NCBI GenBank assembly: GCA_036924085.1
Contig: JAVGWX010000003.1
Location: 116,929,264-116,993,263, forward strand
Direction: 5' to 3'
DNA: 64,000 bases
Source: Ariolimax columbianus
Lineage: Eukaryota > Mollusca > Gastropoda > Stylommatophora > Arionidae
Part shown: piece by piece, positions 50,555 through 58,620 of the stretch
Numbering within the stretch: position 1 is the first letter of the stretch
Layout: each line of letters opens with the position of its first letter
Program-made: the position numbers and the translations under genes
Notes under the pieces: generated by a model
The model's database searches: none
Told to the model about the DNA's origin: nothing
What the model saw: the letters and a program-made list of their open reading frames with translations, nothing else

Positions 50555-51050
50555 AATCAACGTGAGATGGTATAAACATTCTTTTGAGGATACAAAGAAT
50601 AGCGACAAAACTGATAGCGCGATTCCGGAATTATAGTTATGAGGAAAGACTAAACCAACTCGGCATATAGTGTCTAGAAAAGAGAAGAATTCGAGCAGAT
50701 TTTACACTGGATTATAAGATAATCAAGGTAAAAGATAAATTAGAATAGTACACGTTTTTCAATGTAGAGCCAGCTACAAGAACAAGCGGGTAAATCAACA
50801 AATTAATGGGCGAGAACAATATTAGAAAGATATAAAAAGAAAGGGACTTAGGTGTTGTAATAGATAATACATAGTTACAAATTAACAACAGAAAAGTCCA
50901 AATTATATATTAGGAATATTGTTTTAGTCAGAGAGTGGGAAATACGTGTAACGCATTGCCGTAGGAATTAGTGGAGGCAAAGACAATTAATGCATTTAAG
51001 AATAGTTTGGATGCTCATAGCTTTTAGATCAAGTATAAAGACGTTAAGTT
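50555..51050 (+). pseudogene. CR1/Jockey-type LINE relic, C-terminal region, copy 1
   Basis: The plus strand reads LRIQRIATKLIARFRNYSYEERLNQLGI, EKRRIRADFTLDYKIIKVKDKLE, FFNVEPATRTSG, ERDLGVVIDNT, EYCFSQRVGNTCNALP.ELVEAKTINAFKNSLDAHSF with stops in between. These are the usual landmarks of the region after the RT in CR1-like polymerases. The LGVVIDNT piece normally lies upstream of the RR.T piece, so the relic is also rearranged. Confidence 0.7.
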
Positions 51051-51209
51051 CTTCTTCTTAGTTGTTAGTTGATCTGTACTTCTACAGGGGCAGATGTCTC
51101 TGTGCAGGTCCTAGCTGTGGTATGAGCTGGATATAGCCGGAAGAAGCATTTCCTGCTTAGCGGGCTAGGCTTGAGCAGATTAACACTCAGTTGCGATAGG
51201 TGGTTAACC

Positions 51210-51222
51210 GATGTTCGAGTTC
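51210..51222. repeat. Target-site duplication, left, of LINE-rRNA composite (copy F)
   Basis: GATGTTCGAGTTC, identical to 58608-58620. It abuts the TTC-rich complement of the LINE tail; the last TTC could belong to either. Confidence 0.88.
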
Positions 51223-51248
51223 TTCTTCTTCTTCTTCTGCGTACACAG
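51223..51248 (-). other. LINE 3' end with (GAA)n tail
   Basis: The tail on the minus strand is about six GAA units, preceded by a CTGACTGTGTACGCA-like end. The same end and tail occur in copies A, C, E, G and H. There is no poly(A). Microsatellite-like 3' tails are known in I-group LINEs. Confidence 0.9.
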
Positions 51249-54200
51249 TCAGACAGCAACCATTATTTTTTCGAAAAAAGCGGCGGTCGTCCTGAGACTC
51301 TCGCCACTACCATAGAGCTTGTCTTGCAGTTCCACTGGCAATGGCCACATCTGCTCTCTCTGATCCCCGTATGTCGGGCAGTTCTGCAGCAGATGTTCAG
51401 TTGTCATTTTACCAGTACCGCACGGGCATTCGTCGGTACACCCTATCTTCAATTTGTTGAATAGGTGGTACCTCAGTCTATTGTGGCCAGTGCGAAGTCT
51501 GAAGACAACGACCTGCTCTCTTCGGTTCAACTGGTAATAGGCATCGTTTTTGGTGTAACCAGTATGTTCGGTTTCCCATTTGGTAATGTACCTGGCTTTG
51601 ATAAGCCGTTTTGACTCTTCGTACGTCATACTGGTATCTGTTTGTGGTAGCCTTGCACCTTCTTTTGCCAGTCTGTCTGCCTCCTCGTTGCCTTGGATGT
51701 TGCAGTGTGACGGAACCCACTGTACCACTACCCTTTTTGGTGCGGACAGCTGGCACAGTTTGCAGAGTGCTGCTCTTAAGTCATTAAGCTCAGTGTTTTT
51801 CTGGCTTTTTAGCGCTGTGACTACGGCGAGAGCATCTGTCAACAAGACTATGTGGCTCTCATTTTCACTGTGTGTTGCCATTTCTTCCACTGCCGCCCTC
51901 AGTGCCTCTGCCTCCGCTCTGAAATTGCTTGTGTACTTACCAGTAGCGAATGACAGTGTTATTTTTCTGCCATTTGGTAGGTTCAGGAATGCTCCTGCCC
52001 CTCCGTTCTGTGTAGTGTTTGTTACAGAACCGTCGGTGTATGCATGGGTCCAGTCCGTGCTTGGGTAGCTTTTCGTTATGAAGCTTAGGGTAGTGTCTCT
52101 CCTTTCTTTTTCGGTCTGGCAGTTTTTGTTTGCAATACCTGGTATATTTTCTACCACCTCTGGAAATATGTCCTGCCTCCAAGTAGGTTTTCGTACAGTA
52201 GTGATGGGTTTTGGTGTTGTTAGTGCGTTTATGGGGTCTTCGTGCATCTTTGCTTTGGCTATTTCTGCAAAGTTTCTCCGCTTTAGTTTCCCAGTTCCCA
52301 AATTGTTTAGCCTCTGGTACATTGGATGGTCCGTCAGTCTTCGGAGTTTCTCTGACTGCAGCTGGGCTCTGCAGTCTCTTCTGTCGGTCATGGATTGCAG
52401 TTTTGTAATCTTTTCAAGTTCTACAATTGGCGTTGACTTCATGCCACCTGTTATGATTCTCATAGCTTGGTTTTGAAGTTTGTTAACTTTATCGAAGTTC
52501 GCCTTCGCTGCTGTTGTCCATGCCGCGATGCCATACTCGAGAACTGGTCTCACTCTTCCAGTGTACAGTTTCTTTAGTATGCCTTCGTCTGCTCCCCAGC
52601 TTGTGCCAGCAAGTTTCCTCATGATCGCCATTCTTTCTCTGGCTTTCATTCGGTTTCTCTCAATCTGACTTTTCCATGTCATGCGCCGATCAAATGTGAC
52701 TCCCAGATAGGTTGGGTTGTCGTTTGGCTGCAGGATTTTGCCATTTAGGCTTAATTTGGTACTTTGGGGTTTTAATGAGAGCGAGAATATTGTGCACGTG
52801 GTTTTCTCCTCGTTTATTTTGACCAGCCATGAGTTCGCCCACTCTTCCAGCGATGTTAGGGCCGTTTGCATCCGATTTCTTGCTATGGTGAGATTCTTTT
52901 CAGAAGTCCACATAGCCAGATCGTCTGCAAACATTGAGCTATGGACTCTTCTTGGTATATTCTCTGTAATATCGTTTATATATACCAGGAAGAGTGTGGG
53001 TGACAGTACTCCCCCTTGGGGTACTCCCTGCTCGAGTGTCACCTTTTTGCTCATCTGCCCTTGTACTTGGACTCTGGCCGTTCTTTGTTTGAGGTAGTGG
53101 TTGATCCACTTGTACATCTTCCCACAAACATCACTTCTTCTTAACTTGACTCTAAGTCCGTCCTTCCAGACTTTGTCAAATGCCTTTTCCAGATCCACCC
53201 AAACAGCTACTGTGTGTTTCTGTGCCTGGTAGGCATCTTCTATTTCCTGGGCTATGAGGATGACCTGGTCCTCAGTGGATCTGTGCTGTCTAAAGCCGGC
53301 TTGCTGTGGAATTAGTATTCGTTTTTCTTCCAGATGCCACATCAGTCTGGTGTTTATCATCCGTTCCATCAGCTTGCCGACACAGCTCAGTAGGCTTATG
53401 GGCCTGTATCCATTCGGATCTGTTTTGTCCTTTCCTGTTTTTGGTACTGGTACCAGTATTGCATCCTTCCATGCCTGGGGTACAATACCCCTTTTCCAGC
53501 TTTGGTTCAGGACTGATAGTAGTTTTTTCTTCGCTGTTTGGCCCAGCCCCATCAGCATTTCGTTTGTTATCCCGTCTTTTCCGGGAGATTTCCTTTTCTT
53601 TAGTGTTCTCATAGCCTCTTCCATTTCGCGCATGGTTAGTTTGGCCATCATGTGCTCTTCAGGAGCCGTATTTATGTTTTCGTGTCCTTTTAGCTCTTCG
53701 CTAATATCTGTATGCTTATCTGCAGGGACCTCGATGTGGTTTGCTCTGGCATAGTGATCGACAAAGGCGTTTGCGGCTTTCTTACCTGTGATCAAGTTCT
53801 CGCCCTGCTTGATAGTAATTTGTTTATTTGACGGGGTTTCGTCGTTCATGGCTCTGACTAGCTTCCATAGCTTGTTCCCTTCTTTGTCCAGGTTTAAACT
53901 TTCTGTTTTATTTTTCCAACTTTCTCTTGCTGTTTGCTTGAGAGTGTGTTTGTACTTCGCCGTGGCGGCTTTGAGGGCGATGTTTGCCTCCATGGATTTT
54001 TCACGTTCTGCCACGTTCCTAGCATTTGTTACTGTATCTTCCACTTTCTGCAACTCATCATTCCAGTAGGGCTTATAGTTTTTCCTAGCTCCTCTTGGGA
54101 TGGTTTCAGTGGCGGCTTGCATTATTGCCTTGCTTAGGCTCTCTACCATGGGCTTCATTTTGGTGTTTCGTGTGTTGATGGTTTCACACAGCCCATCTGT

Positions 54201-55154
54201 CAGGATTGCAAATCTGTCCCAGTCGGCTCGTTTGTAATTCCAACGTGGGAGCGGTTTTGTTTCCTGTGGGCCTACTTCCATGTCAATGGTTAGCCTGATC
54301 GGCCTGTGGTCGCTACCTGCCAGTTGGTTTAGCACCTGGCGGCCTATTTTATAGTGTATGTCCTGTGTGGAGAAGGCCAAATCTGGAGTCGAGGTGGTAT
54401 GCCATGTTCTTGAATAGAAGCTAGGGCTATCCTCCGGCCTATTGATTAGGGAGAGATTTGCATCTATCTCCCAATCTTCCACTTCGTCACCTCTGCTGTC
54501 TGTGTCAGAGTATCCCCATCTCTCCGAGTGGCTGTTGAGATCTCCAACTACTATGCAGTTGGAGTCTCTGACCTCCATGCTCGAGAGCGATAGGTCTCTG
54601 TTTGGTGGTCCGTACAGATTGAAAATGCGGAGCTTCGTCTCTTGAGCCATTATGTCAACTCCTACAATTTCTGCTTGTCCGGTGTGATTGACAGGTACCG
54701 CGCTACTCGGTATGCTGTTTCTGGTCAGTATCAGGACCCCTCCTTTGTGGCCTTCTCTATCTAGACGGAAAGTCTGGTATCCTCTGATTGAGAATTTATG
54801 GTTATTGTTGAGGTGCGTTTCCTGGATACATGCCACGTCAATCTTACCTTCATGCAGGTGATGTGTTAGGGAAAGTTTTTTGTTAATGACTCCCTCCGCA
54901 TTCCACTGTAATATTTTGAGGGTCTTGATGTTTTGGCCAATAGTCGTTTCCCCATAGCCATGTGCCTTGACTCCACGACACATGGGTGGGTGACCACCAG
55001 TAGTCAAGGGTGGGCCCCTTCGAGGCGTGGGGCCCGGCGCTATCGCTGCCTGGCGGGTCTCCTCAGGATGAGCGCCATACGTTTTTCGAATAGGTTGTGC
55101 CATCATACTGTGATTTACGTTGCACTGTTTTGTTAGGCTTGCGGCCCCGTGCAT
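51249..55154 (-). CDS. I-like non-LTR retrotransposon ORF2 protein, intact (1301 aa)
   Basis: Multidomain polymerase for target-primed reverse transcription. Residues 78-290 are an exonuclease/endonuclease/phosphatase domain: QWNAEG, CIQETH (Glu), VVGDLNSH (Asp/Asn), TPDLAF and GSDHRPI (Asp/His). Residues about 515-790 are the reverse transcriptase: NGYRPISLLS, QQAGFR, DLEKAFDKVW (first Asp), PQGGVLSP and FADD at 742-745. RNase H spans about 1035-1165: D1041 (DGS), E1083, D1107 and D1160 in NEEAD, with H1150. A CCHC motif follows (C1243, C1245, H1254, C1259). TGA lies three codons upstream of the first ATG, so the start is bounded. All catalytic residues look intact. I place it in the I group (I/Nimbus-like); the exact clade needs a tree. 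Confidence 0.95.
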   Translation of the reverse strand: MHGAASLTKQCNVNHSMMAQPIRKTYGAHPEETRQAAIAPGPTPRRGPPLTTGGHPPMCRGVKAHGYGETTIGQNIKTLKILQWNAEGVINKKLSLTHHLHEGKIDVACIQETHLNNNHKFSIRGYQTFRLDREGHKGGVLILTRNSIPSSAVPVNHTGQAEIVGVDIMAQETKLRIFNLYGPPNRDLSLSSMEVRDSNCIVVGDLNSHSERWGYSDTDSRGDEVEDWEIDANLSLINRPEDSPSFYSRTWHTTSTPDLAFSTQDIHYKIGRQVLNQLAGSDHRPIRLTIDMEVGPQETKPLPRWNYKRADWDRFAILTDGLCETINTRNTKMKPMVESLSKAIMQAATETIPRGARKNYKPYWNDELQKVEDTVTNARNVAEREKSMEANIALKAATAKYKHTLKQTARESWKNKTESLNLDKEGNKLWKLVRAMNDETPSNKQITIKQGENLITGKKAANAFVDHYARANHIEVPADKHTDISEELKGHENINTAPEEHMMAKLTMREMEEAMRTLKKRKSPGKDGITNEMLMGLGQTAKKKLLSVLNQSWKRGIVPQAWKDAILVPVPKTGKDKTDPNGYRPISLLSCVGKLMERMINTRLMWHLEEKRILIPQQAGFRQHRSTEDQVILIAQEIEDAYQAQKHTVAVWVDLEKAFDKVWKDGLRVKLRRSDVCGKMYKWINHYLKQRTARVQVQGQMSKKVTLEQGVPQGGVLSPTLFLVYINDITENIPRRVHSSMFADDLAMWTSEKNLTIARNRMQTALTSLEEWANSWLVKINEEKTTCTIFSLSLKPQSTKLSLNGKILQPNDNPTYLGVTFDRRMTWKSQIERNRMKARERMAIMRKLAGTSWGADEGILKKLYTGRVRPVLEYGIAAWTTAAKANFDKVNKLQNQAMRIITGGMKSTPIVELEKITKLQSMTDRRDCRAQLQSEKLRRLTDHPMYQRLNNLGTGKLKRRNFAEIAKAKMHEDPINALTTPKPITTVRKPTWRQDIFPEVVENIPGIANKNCQTEKERRDTTLSFITKSYPSTDWTHAYTDGSVTNTTQNGGAGAFLNLPNGRKITLSFATGKYTSNFRAEAEALRAAVEEMATHSENESHIVLLTDALAVVTALKSQKNTELNDLRAALCKLCQLSAPKRVVVQWVPSHCNIQGNEEADRLAKEGARLPQTDTSMTYEESKRLIKARYITKWETEHTGYTKNDAYYQLNRREQVVVFRLRTGHNRLRYHLFNKLKIGCTDECPCGTGKMTTEHLLQNCPTYGDQREQMWPLPVELQDKLYGSGESLRTTAAFFEKIMVAV

Positions 55155-55230
55155 CCGATTTCAACAGGCGTTTCTGTAGGGATGCCCTCCTTAGCCTTTG
55201 GCTGTCCCCAGCCTATCTGCAAGGCAGCAG
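55125..55230 (-). other. Block shared by LINE, SINE-1 and repA over the ORF2 start
   Basis: On the minus strand CTGTTGAAATCGGATGCACG leads into GGGCCGC; its ATG is the ORF2 start codon (55152-55154). SINE-1 at 62420-62443 has GCTGAAGTCGGATGCACTGG then GCCGA; repA at 88-112 has a similar run. Weaker similarity extends on both sides, such as CCCTACAGAAA / CCCTTACATAAA upstream and CAGTGCAACG / CAGTGTAACG downstream. Confidence 0.7.
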
Positions 55231-55814
55231 TTGTTTACGATCAGAGTTTTCTCTCCTATGGAAGTTGTCTTACCAGACTATCGAGTCTTCACTACTCGTG
55301 TCTATAGGGTGCAATGATGATGATATATGAGATGGACTGGTTTACCCGGAAGAGAGGCAGTCCAGTGTGTCTGTATCCCAGGATCGTCACGTCCTGCCAG
55401 AAACGTAGCATTTGCATGTGAGTGGGGTATCTCTTTTTCCCTTTGTTTTCTTGGCTTCTATGCAGAGATGGTACGCCTAGCATTCCCCGCCACCTGGGGT
55501 GTTGACACAGTGGGGCAGGTGTGCAATGTCCGCTGGTCTGCATCTCTTCTGCGTCCAGCATGATAGTTATGGCTGATAACGTACAGAGGTAGATATCGTA
55601 GCCGGAGTGTATTTAGCCAGAGGACAAGCCTGGTAATGTCACAGAGATGTTGATCGCCTGGTGTGCGGACAACTCTCATGGTCAGTGGTTGAGTCTTGAC
55701 AGTTCACAGTGTGGTGGCTGCTCTACTGTTTTCGACACCCCGACCAGGTTCTAAGTCTTTGGTTGGTGTTTTTCGCACCCCATCGCCGTATAGGGTGAGT
55801 ATCAAGCAGTTTGT

Positions 55815-55838
55815 CCGCCCGCTTTGATTTGCGGGCGG
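55815..55838. other. Perfect hairpin, 8-bp GC stem
   Basis: CCGCCCGC, an 8-nt AT-rich loop, then GCGGGCGG. It lies in the LINE 5' region just past the 28S-like segment. Confidence 0.85.
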
Positions 55839-55872
55839 CAAGGACCTCTTACTGTGGCTCTACCTGATAGGG

Positions 55873-55890
55873 CTGGGGCGCAAGCCCCAG
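55873..55890. other. Perfect hairpin, 7-bp stem with tetraloop
   Basis: CTGGGGC, a 4-nt loop, then GCCCCAG. It could reflect the structured 3' end of 28S or a structure in the LINE 5' UTR. Confidence 0.8.
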
Positions 55891-55935
55891 GTCCCGAGCA
55901 TGTAGGAGCCTCCCATTGCAGTGGTGCTGAGATTT

Positions 55936-56145
55936 TGGGCGGGATTGCGGCTTACAAGGGTTCGGCCGTAATCCCCCACATGGTAGCCTCGCGCCCTTGG
56001 CTTATCAGCCTGGTACGTGAACCAAAGTGTCTGCGGCTCCTCTCGATTTGAGCTGGTTTTCCGTAGCAACGCCCTGTCATTTGTAGGGTAAAACTGACCT
56101 GTCTTCAGATGATCTATTTCCAGCACCCGTTCACTATTTGGTCAG
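55936..56145 (-). rRNA. 28S rRNA 3'-terminal segment, diverged (pseudo-rRNA)
   Basis: The minus strand reads GACAGGTCAGTTTTACCCTA, CGAGAGGAGCCGCAGAC, CAGGCTGATAAGCC, GAGGCTACCATGTGGGGGAT and GCAATCCCGCCC. These follow in order the conserved last few hundred bases of eukaryotic 28S (from GACAGGTTAGTTTTACCC to GAATCCCGCCC). I judge identity near 75-80 percent by eye, too low for a functional gene in such a conserved region. Confidence 0.8.
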
Positions 56146-56204
56146 ACGAATTTATTGAGGGCTTTTGTTTGTCAATGACCAGGTATTTGAAATCTGCGGT
56201 TTCT

Positions 56205-56272
56205 GCAGAGTTAAGACACGATTTCCGTAGCGTTCTTTCATTTGAGTGTTTGAGAGCTGACTTGTCATCCGT
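56205..56272 (-). repeat. Partial duplicate of the 28S-like segment
   Basis: On the minus strand GATGACAAGTCAGCTCTC...AAATGAAAGAACGCTACGGAAA parallels 56065-56110 (GACAGGTCAGTTTTACCC...AAATGACAGGGCGTTGCTACGGAAA). Confidence 0.55.
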
Positions 56273-56727
56273 GAGTCTAATACCAGCGTACGTTCATTAT
56301 TAGACCCAAACGGCAGTGCTCTCGATTTGTCAGTTGTTCTACAGTATTGGCGTGTTCAGTCAAATTAAGCCGCAGATTCCACACCTGGTGGTGCCCTTCC
56401 GTCAATTCCCTTAGCGAGACAATCAAGTTTCTTAGAGGGTAGCCCCAAAATTTTCGAGGGTCTAATTCCAGCACATGTTCTCTATTAGACCCCGCGAAGG
56501 TGTACTTTTTGATAGTCATTCTGCAGTATTGGCGTGGTAAGTTAACTTAGGTCTCAGGCTCCACTCCTGATAGTGCTCTTCCGTCAATTCCTTTATCACA
56601 CACTGGATGCAGACAGAACCGAGCCACAGGGGCATAACCCCAGAGTTCTGGGGGTCTAAGTCCAGCACCAGTTCCATATTAGACCCCAGAAGAATGGTCT
56701 CGGCATGTCACTCATTTCAGTGTTGGC
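56273..56727 (-). repeat. Tandem 18S/28S chimeric monomers (about 180-196 bp)
   Basis: Each unit joins a 62-bp 18S piece (AAAGGAATTGACGG to CAACACG) to a CCAATACTG linker, then a 28S-like arm (GGTCTAAT...GAAC..G.GCTGG..TTAGACC, from the 28S CACTAATAGGGAACGTGAG region), then a second linker. 18S cores: 56351-56412, 56532-56594, and 56728-56790 inside the real 18S. Arms: 56273-56307, 56457-56494, 56650-56688, with the parent-like arm at 56109-56143. Core spacing is 181 and 196 bp. Confidence 0.8.
56457..56494. other. Hairpin in chimeric monomer (second arm)
   Basis: GGGTCTAAT at one end and its perfect complement ATTAGACCC at the other make a 9-bp stem around a 17-nt loop. The arm at 56650-56688 forms a similar stem. 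Ordinary 28S has only a weaker version here. Confidence 0.75.
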
Positions 56728-56750
56728 CGTGTTGAGTCAAATTAAGCCGC

Positions 56751-56799
<49 letters not shown>

Positions 56800-57966
56800 T
56801 TTGCAACCATACTTCCCCCGGAACCCAAACACTTTGGTTTCCCGGAAGCTGCCCGCAGAGTCATCGAAGCAACTCCTGCGGATCGCTAGTCGGCATCGTT
56901 TATGGTCAGAACTACGACGGTATCTGATCGTCTTCGCGCCTCTGACTTTCGTTCTTGATTAATGAAAACATTCTTGACAAATGCTTTCGCAGTAGCTCGT
57001 CTTGCGGCGATCCAAGAATTTCACCTCTAACGCCGCAATACGAATGCCCCCGTTTGTCCCTGTTAATCATTACCTCCAGTTCCGAAAACCAACAAAATAG
57101 AACCGAGGTCCTATTCCATTATTCCATGCACCATTATTCAGGCAGCCGAGGCCTGCTTTGAACACTCTAATTTTTTCAAAGTAAACGCGCCGGCCACCCA
57201 GGACGCTCAGCGAAGAGCACCCGTGGGAGAGAGCCGGCAGACGGTAGGGCAGGAGACAACGGGCAGTGAACCGGCGCGAGCCGGACCGCCCGCCTGCGCC
57301 TGAGATCCAACTACGAGCTTTTTAACTGCAACAACTTTAATATACGCTATTGGAGCTGGAATTACCGCGGCTGCTGGCACCAGACTTGCCCTCCAATAGA
57401 TCCTCGTTAAAGGGTTTAAAGTGTACTCATTCCAATTACGGGGCCTCGAAAGAGTCCCGTATTGTTATTTTTCGTCACTACCTCCCCGTGCCGGGAGTGG
57501 GTAAGTTGCGCGCCTGCTGCCTTCCTTGGATGTGGTAGCCGTTTCTCATGCTCCCTCTCCGGAATCGAACCCTGATTCCCCGTTACCCGTTACAAACATG
57601 GTAGGCATGTCACGTACCATCGACATTTGATAGGGCAGACATTTGAAAGATGCGTCGCCGGCACATGAGGCCATGCGATCAGCACAAAGTTATCCAGAGT
57701 CACCAGTGGGGACGCCGCAACCCCGCGAGGGGAAACGACGATTGGTTTTGAACTAATAAAAGCGCTCTTTCCGCGAGGGTCGGAGCTTGGTAAGCATGTA
57801 TTAGCTCTAGAATTGCCACAGTTATCCAAGTAGGATCGTGTCATCTAAGGAACCTCGACTGATTTAATGAGCCATTCGCGGTTTCACCGTGAGACAGTGT
57901 GAACTTAGACATGCATGGCTTAATCTTTGAGACAAGCATATGACTACTGGCAGGATCAACCAGATA
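56728..57966 (-). rRNA. 18S rRNA: 18S rRNA, 5' two-thirds (truncated copy)
   Basis: The minus strand starts TATCTGGTTGATCCTGCCAG and continues through AAGCCATGCATGTCTAAG, GGTTCGATTCCGGAGAGGG, GTGCCAGCAGCCGCGGTAAT, GAGGTGAAATTCTTGGATCG and AAACTTAAAGGAATTGACGG to TTGACTCAACACG. There it leaves 18S (canonical continuation GGAAAACTCACC) and enters the chimeric monomers. No large indels are seen and conserved blocks are near canonical, so the copy is young or homogenised. The last ~600 bp of 18S, ITS1, 5.8S, ITS2 and most of 28S are absent, so it cannot be a working rDNA unit. Confidence 0.97.
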
Positions 57967-58607
57967 TCTGTCGGAGACGTACGTACAGCACACACCGGTC
58001 GGCGGAGGAAGGGTGTGTTTTTGTAAAAAGCCTCGCTGGGACGACGGCCGCAGGGACCGACTGACGGGACGGACGGTTTGTTCCACCCGTCCCTCACTCC
58101 GTCGACCTAGGACCGCCTGACAGGGGCCTCCCACACGCACCAGACGACCGACCGACCGGGCTCGCTCGAGGAGGGATGGCAGCGCTCTGTGCAGAACGGA
58201 TCCCAACGACCTCGGCGACGAATTTCACTGGGACTAGAGACACAATTTGGCCTGCCGGCCCTTCTTCTCCGTAGGGAGAACGCAGGGCCTCGAGGCAACG
58301 ATTCCTGCTTTCCATTTGCCGGTCACAAGCTCTTTGCGAGAGTCGGACCACCAGCGAGACGTACTGTCGAGCTCTGCTATAAGCCTTAGATAAATCACCA
58401 CGGACGGACCACGTTTCCTGATACGGACCAGACTAGCGCACCTCGGTGGAGGAGCCACTACCACAAACCGCACCCAATTCGCACTACGGGGAAAGGCAGG
58501 CGAGCGTTTTCCGCAAGCCCGCGCTATCGCTCCGCCTGGCGGGACTGAGATCGCTTTACGAACACTGGTTGAAATTGAGTCGCCGCAGCGAGACAACTAC
58601 CCCAGAT
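57967..58607 (-). other. Apparent rDNA 5' external transcribed spacer
   Basis: About 640 bp, GC- and CpG-rich unlike the AT-rich flank beyond 58620, joined without a break to the 18S 5' end. It is assigned by position. It ends exactly at the right target-site duplication. Reading frames here are CpG-island artefacts. Confidence 0.8.
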
Positions 58608-58620
58608 GATGTTCGAGTTC
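58608..58620. repeat. Target-site duplication, right, of LINE-rRNA composite
   Basis: GATGTTCGAGTTC, identical to 51210-51222, at the point where base composition changes from GC-rich to AT-rich. Confidence 0.88.

Larger units (their letters stand above)
55155..55935 (-). other. LINE 5' untranslated region, no ORF1
   Basis: About 780 bp upstream of ORF2. The minus-strand frames are short (89 codons at most) and show no CCHC knuckles or other Gag-like features, so no ORF1 is present in this copy. It may be lost, or the element may have one ORF. Two compact hairpins lie at 55815-55838 and 55873-55890. Confidence 0.65.
51223..58607 (-). mobile_element. Composite insertion: I-like LINE copy F plus rRNA-derived 5' sequence
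   Basis: Minus-strand order: apparent rDNA 5' ETS (58607-57967), 18S rRNA 5' two-thirds (57966-56728), 18S/28S chimeric tandem monomers (to 56270), diverged 28S 3' segment (to 55936), LINE 5' region (55935-55155), ORF2 (55154-51249), short 3' UTR and (GAA)n tail (to 51223). A 13-bp direct repeat flanks the whole, and no second copy of it is visible at internal joins. I infer one target-primed insertion of a LINE whose cDNA continued into ribosomal RNA sequence. Alternatives are insertion of a pre-existing fused transcript, or later gene conversion with rDNA. Confidence 0.8.

Noticed and set aside
51580..53754. Long plus-strand frames opposite ORF2 (for example 51580-52068 and 53254-53754)
   Set aside because: They are antisense shadows of the 1301-codon ORF2 and show no domain of their own. 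The same applies to plus-strand frames at 21860-22834 and 36390-37351 and minus-strand frames at 12387-13361.
57841..58596. Arg/Pro-rich frames in 57841-58596
   Set aside because: They lie in rDNA spacer and the 18S start; GC-rich sequence has few stops.
56273..58607. A functional rDNA unit
   Set aside because: Only the 5' part of 18S is present, fused to diverged 28S scraps. ITS, 5.8S and most of 28S are missing, and the block lies within a target-site duplication.
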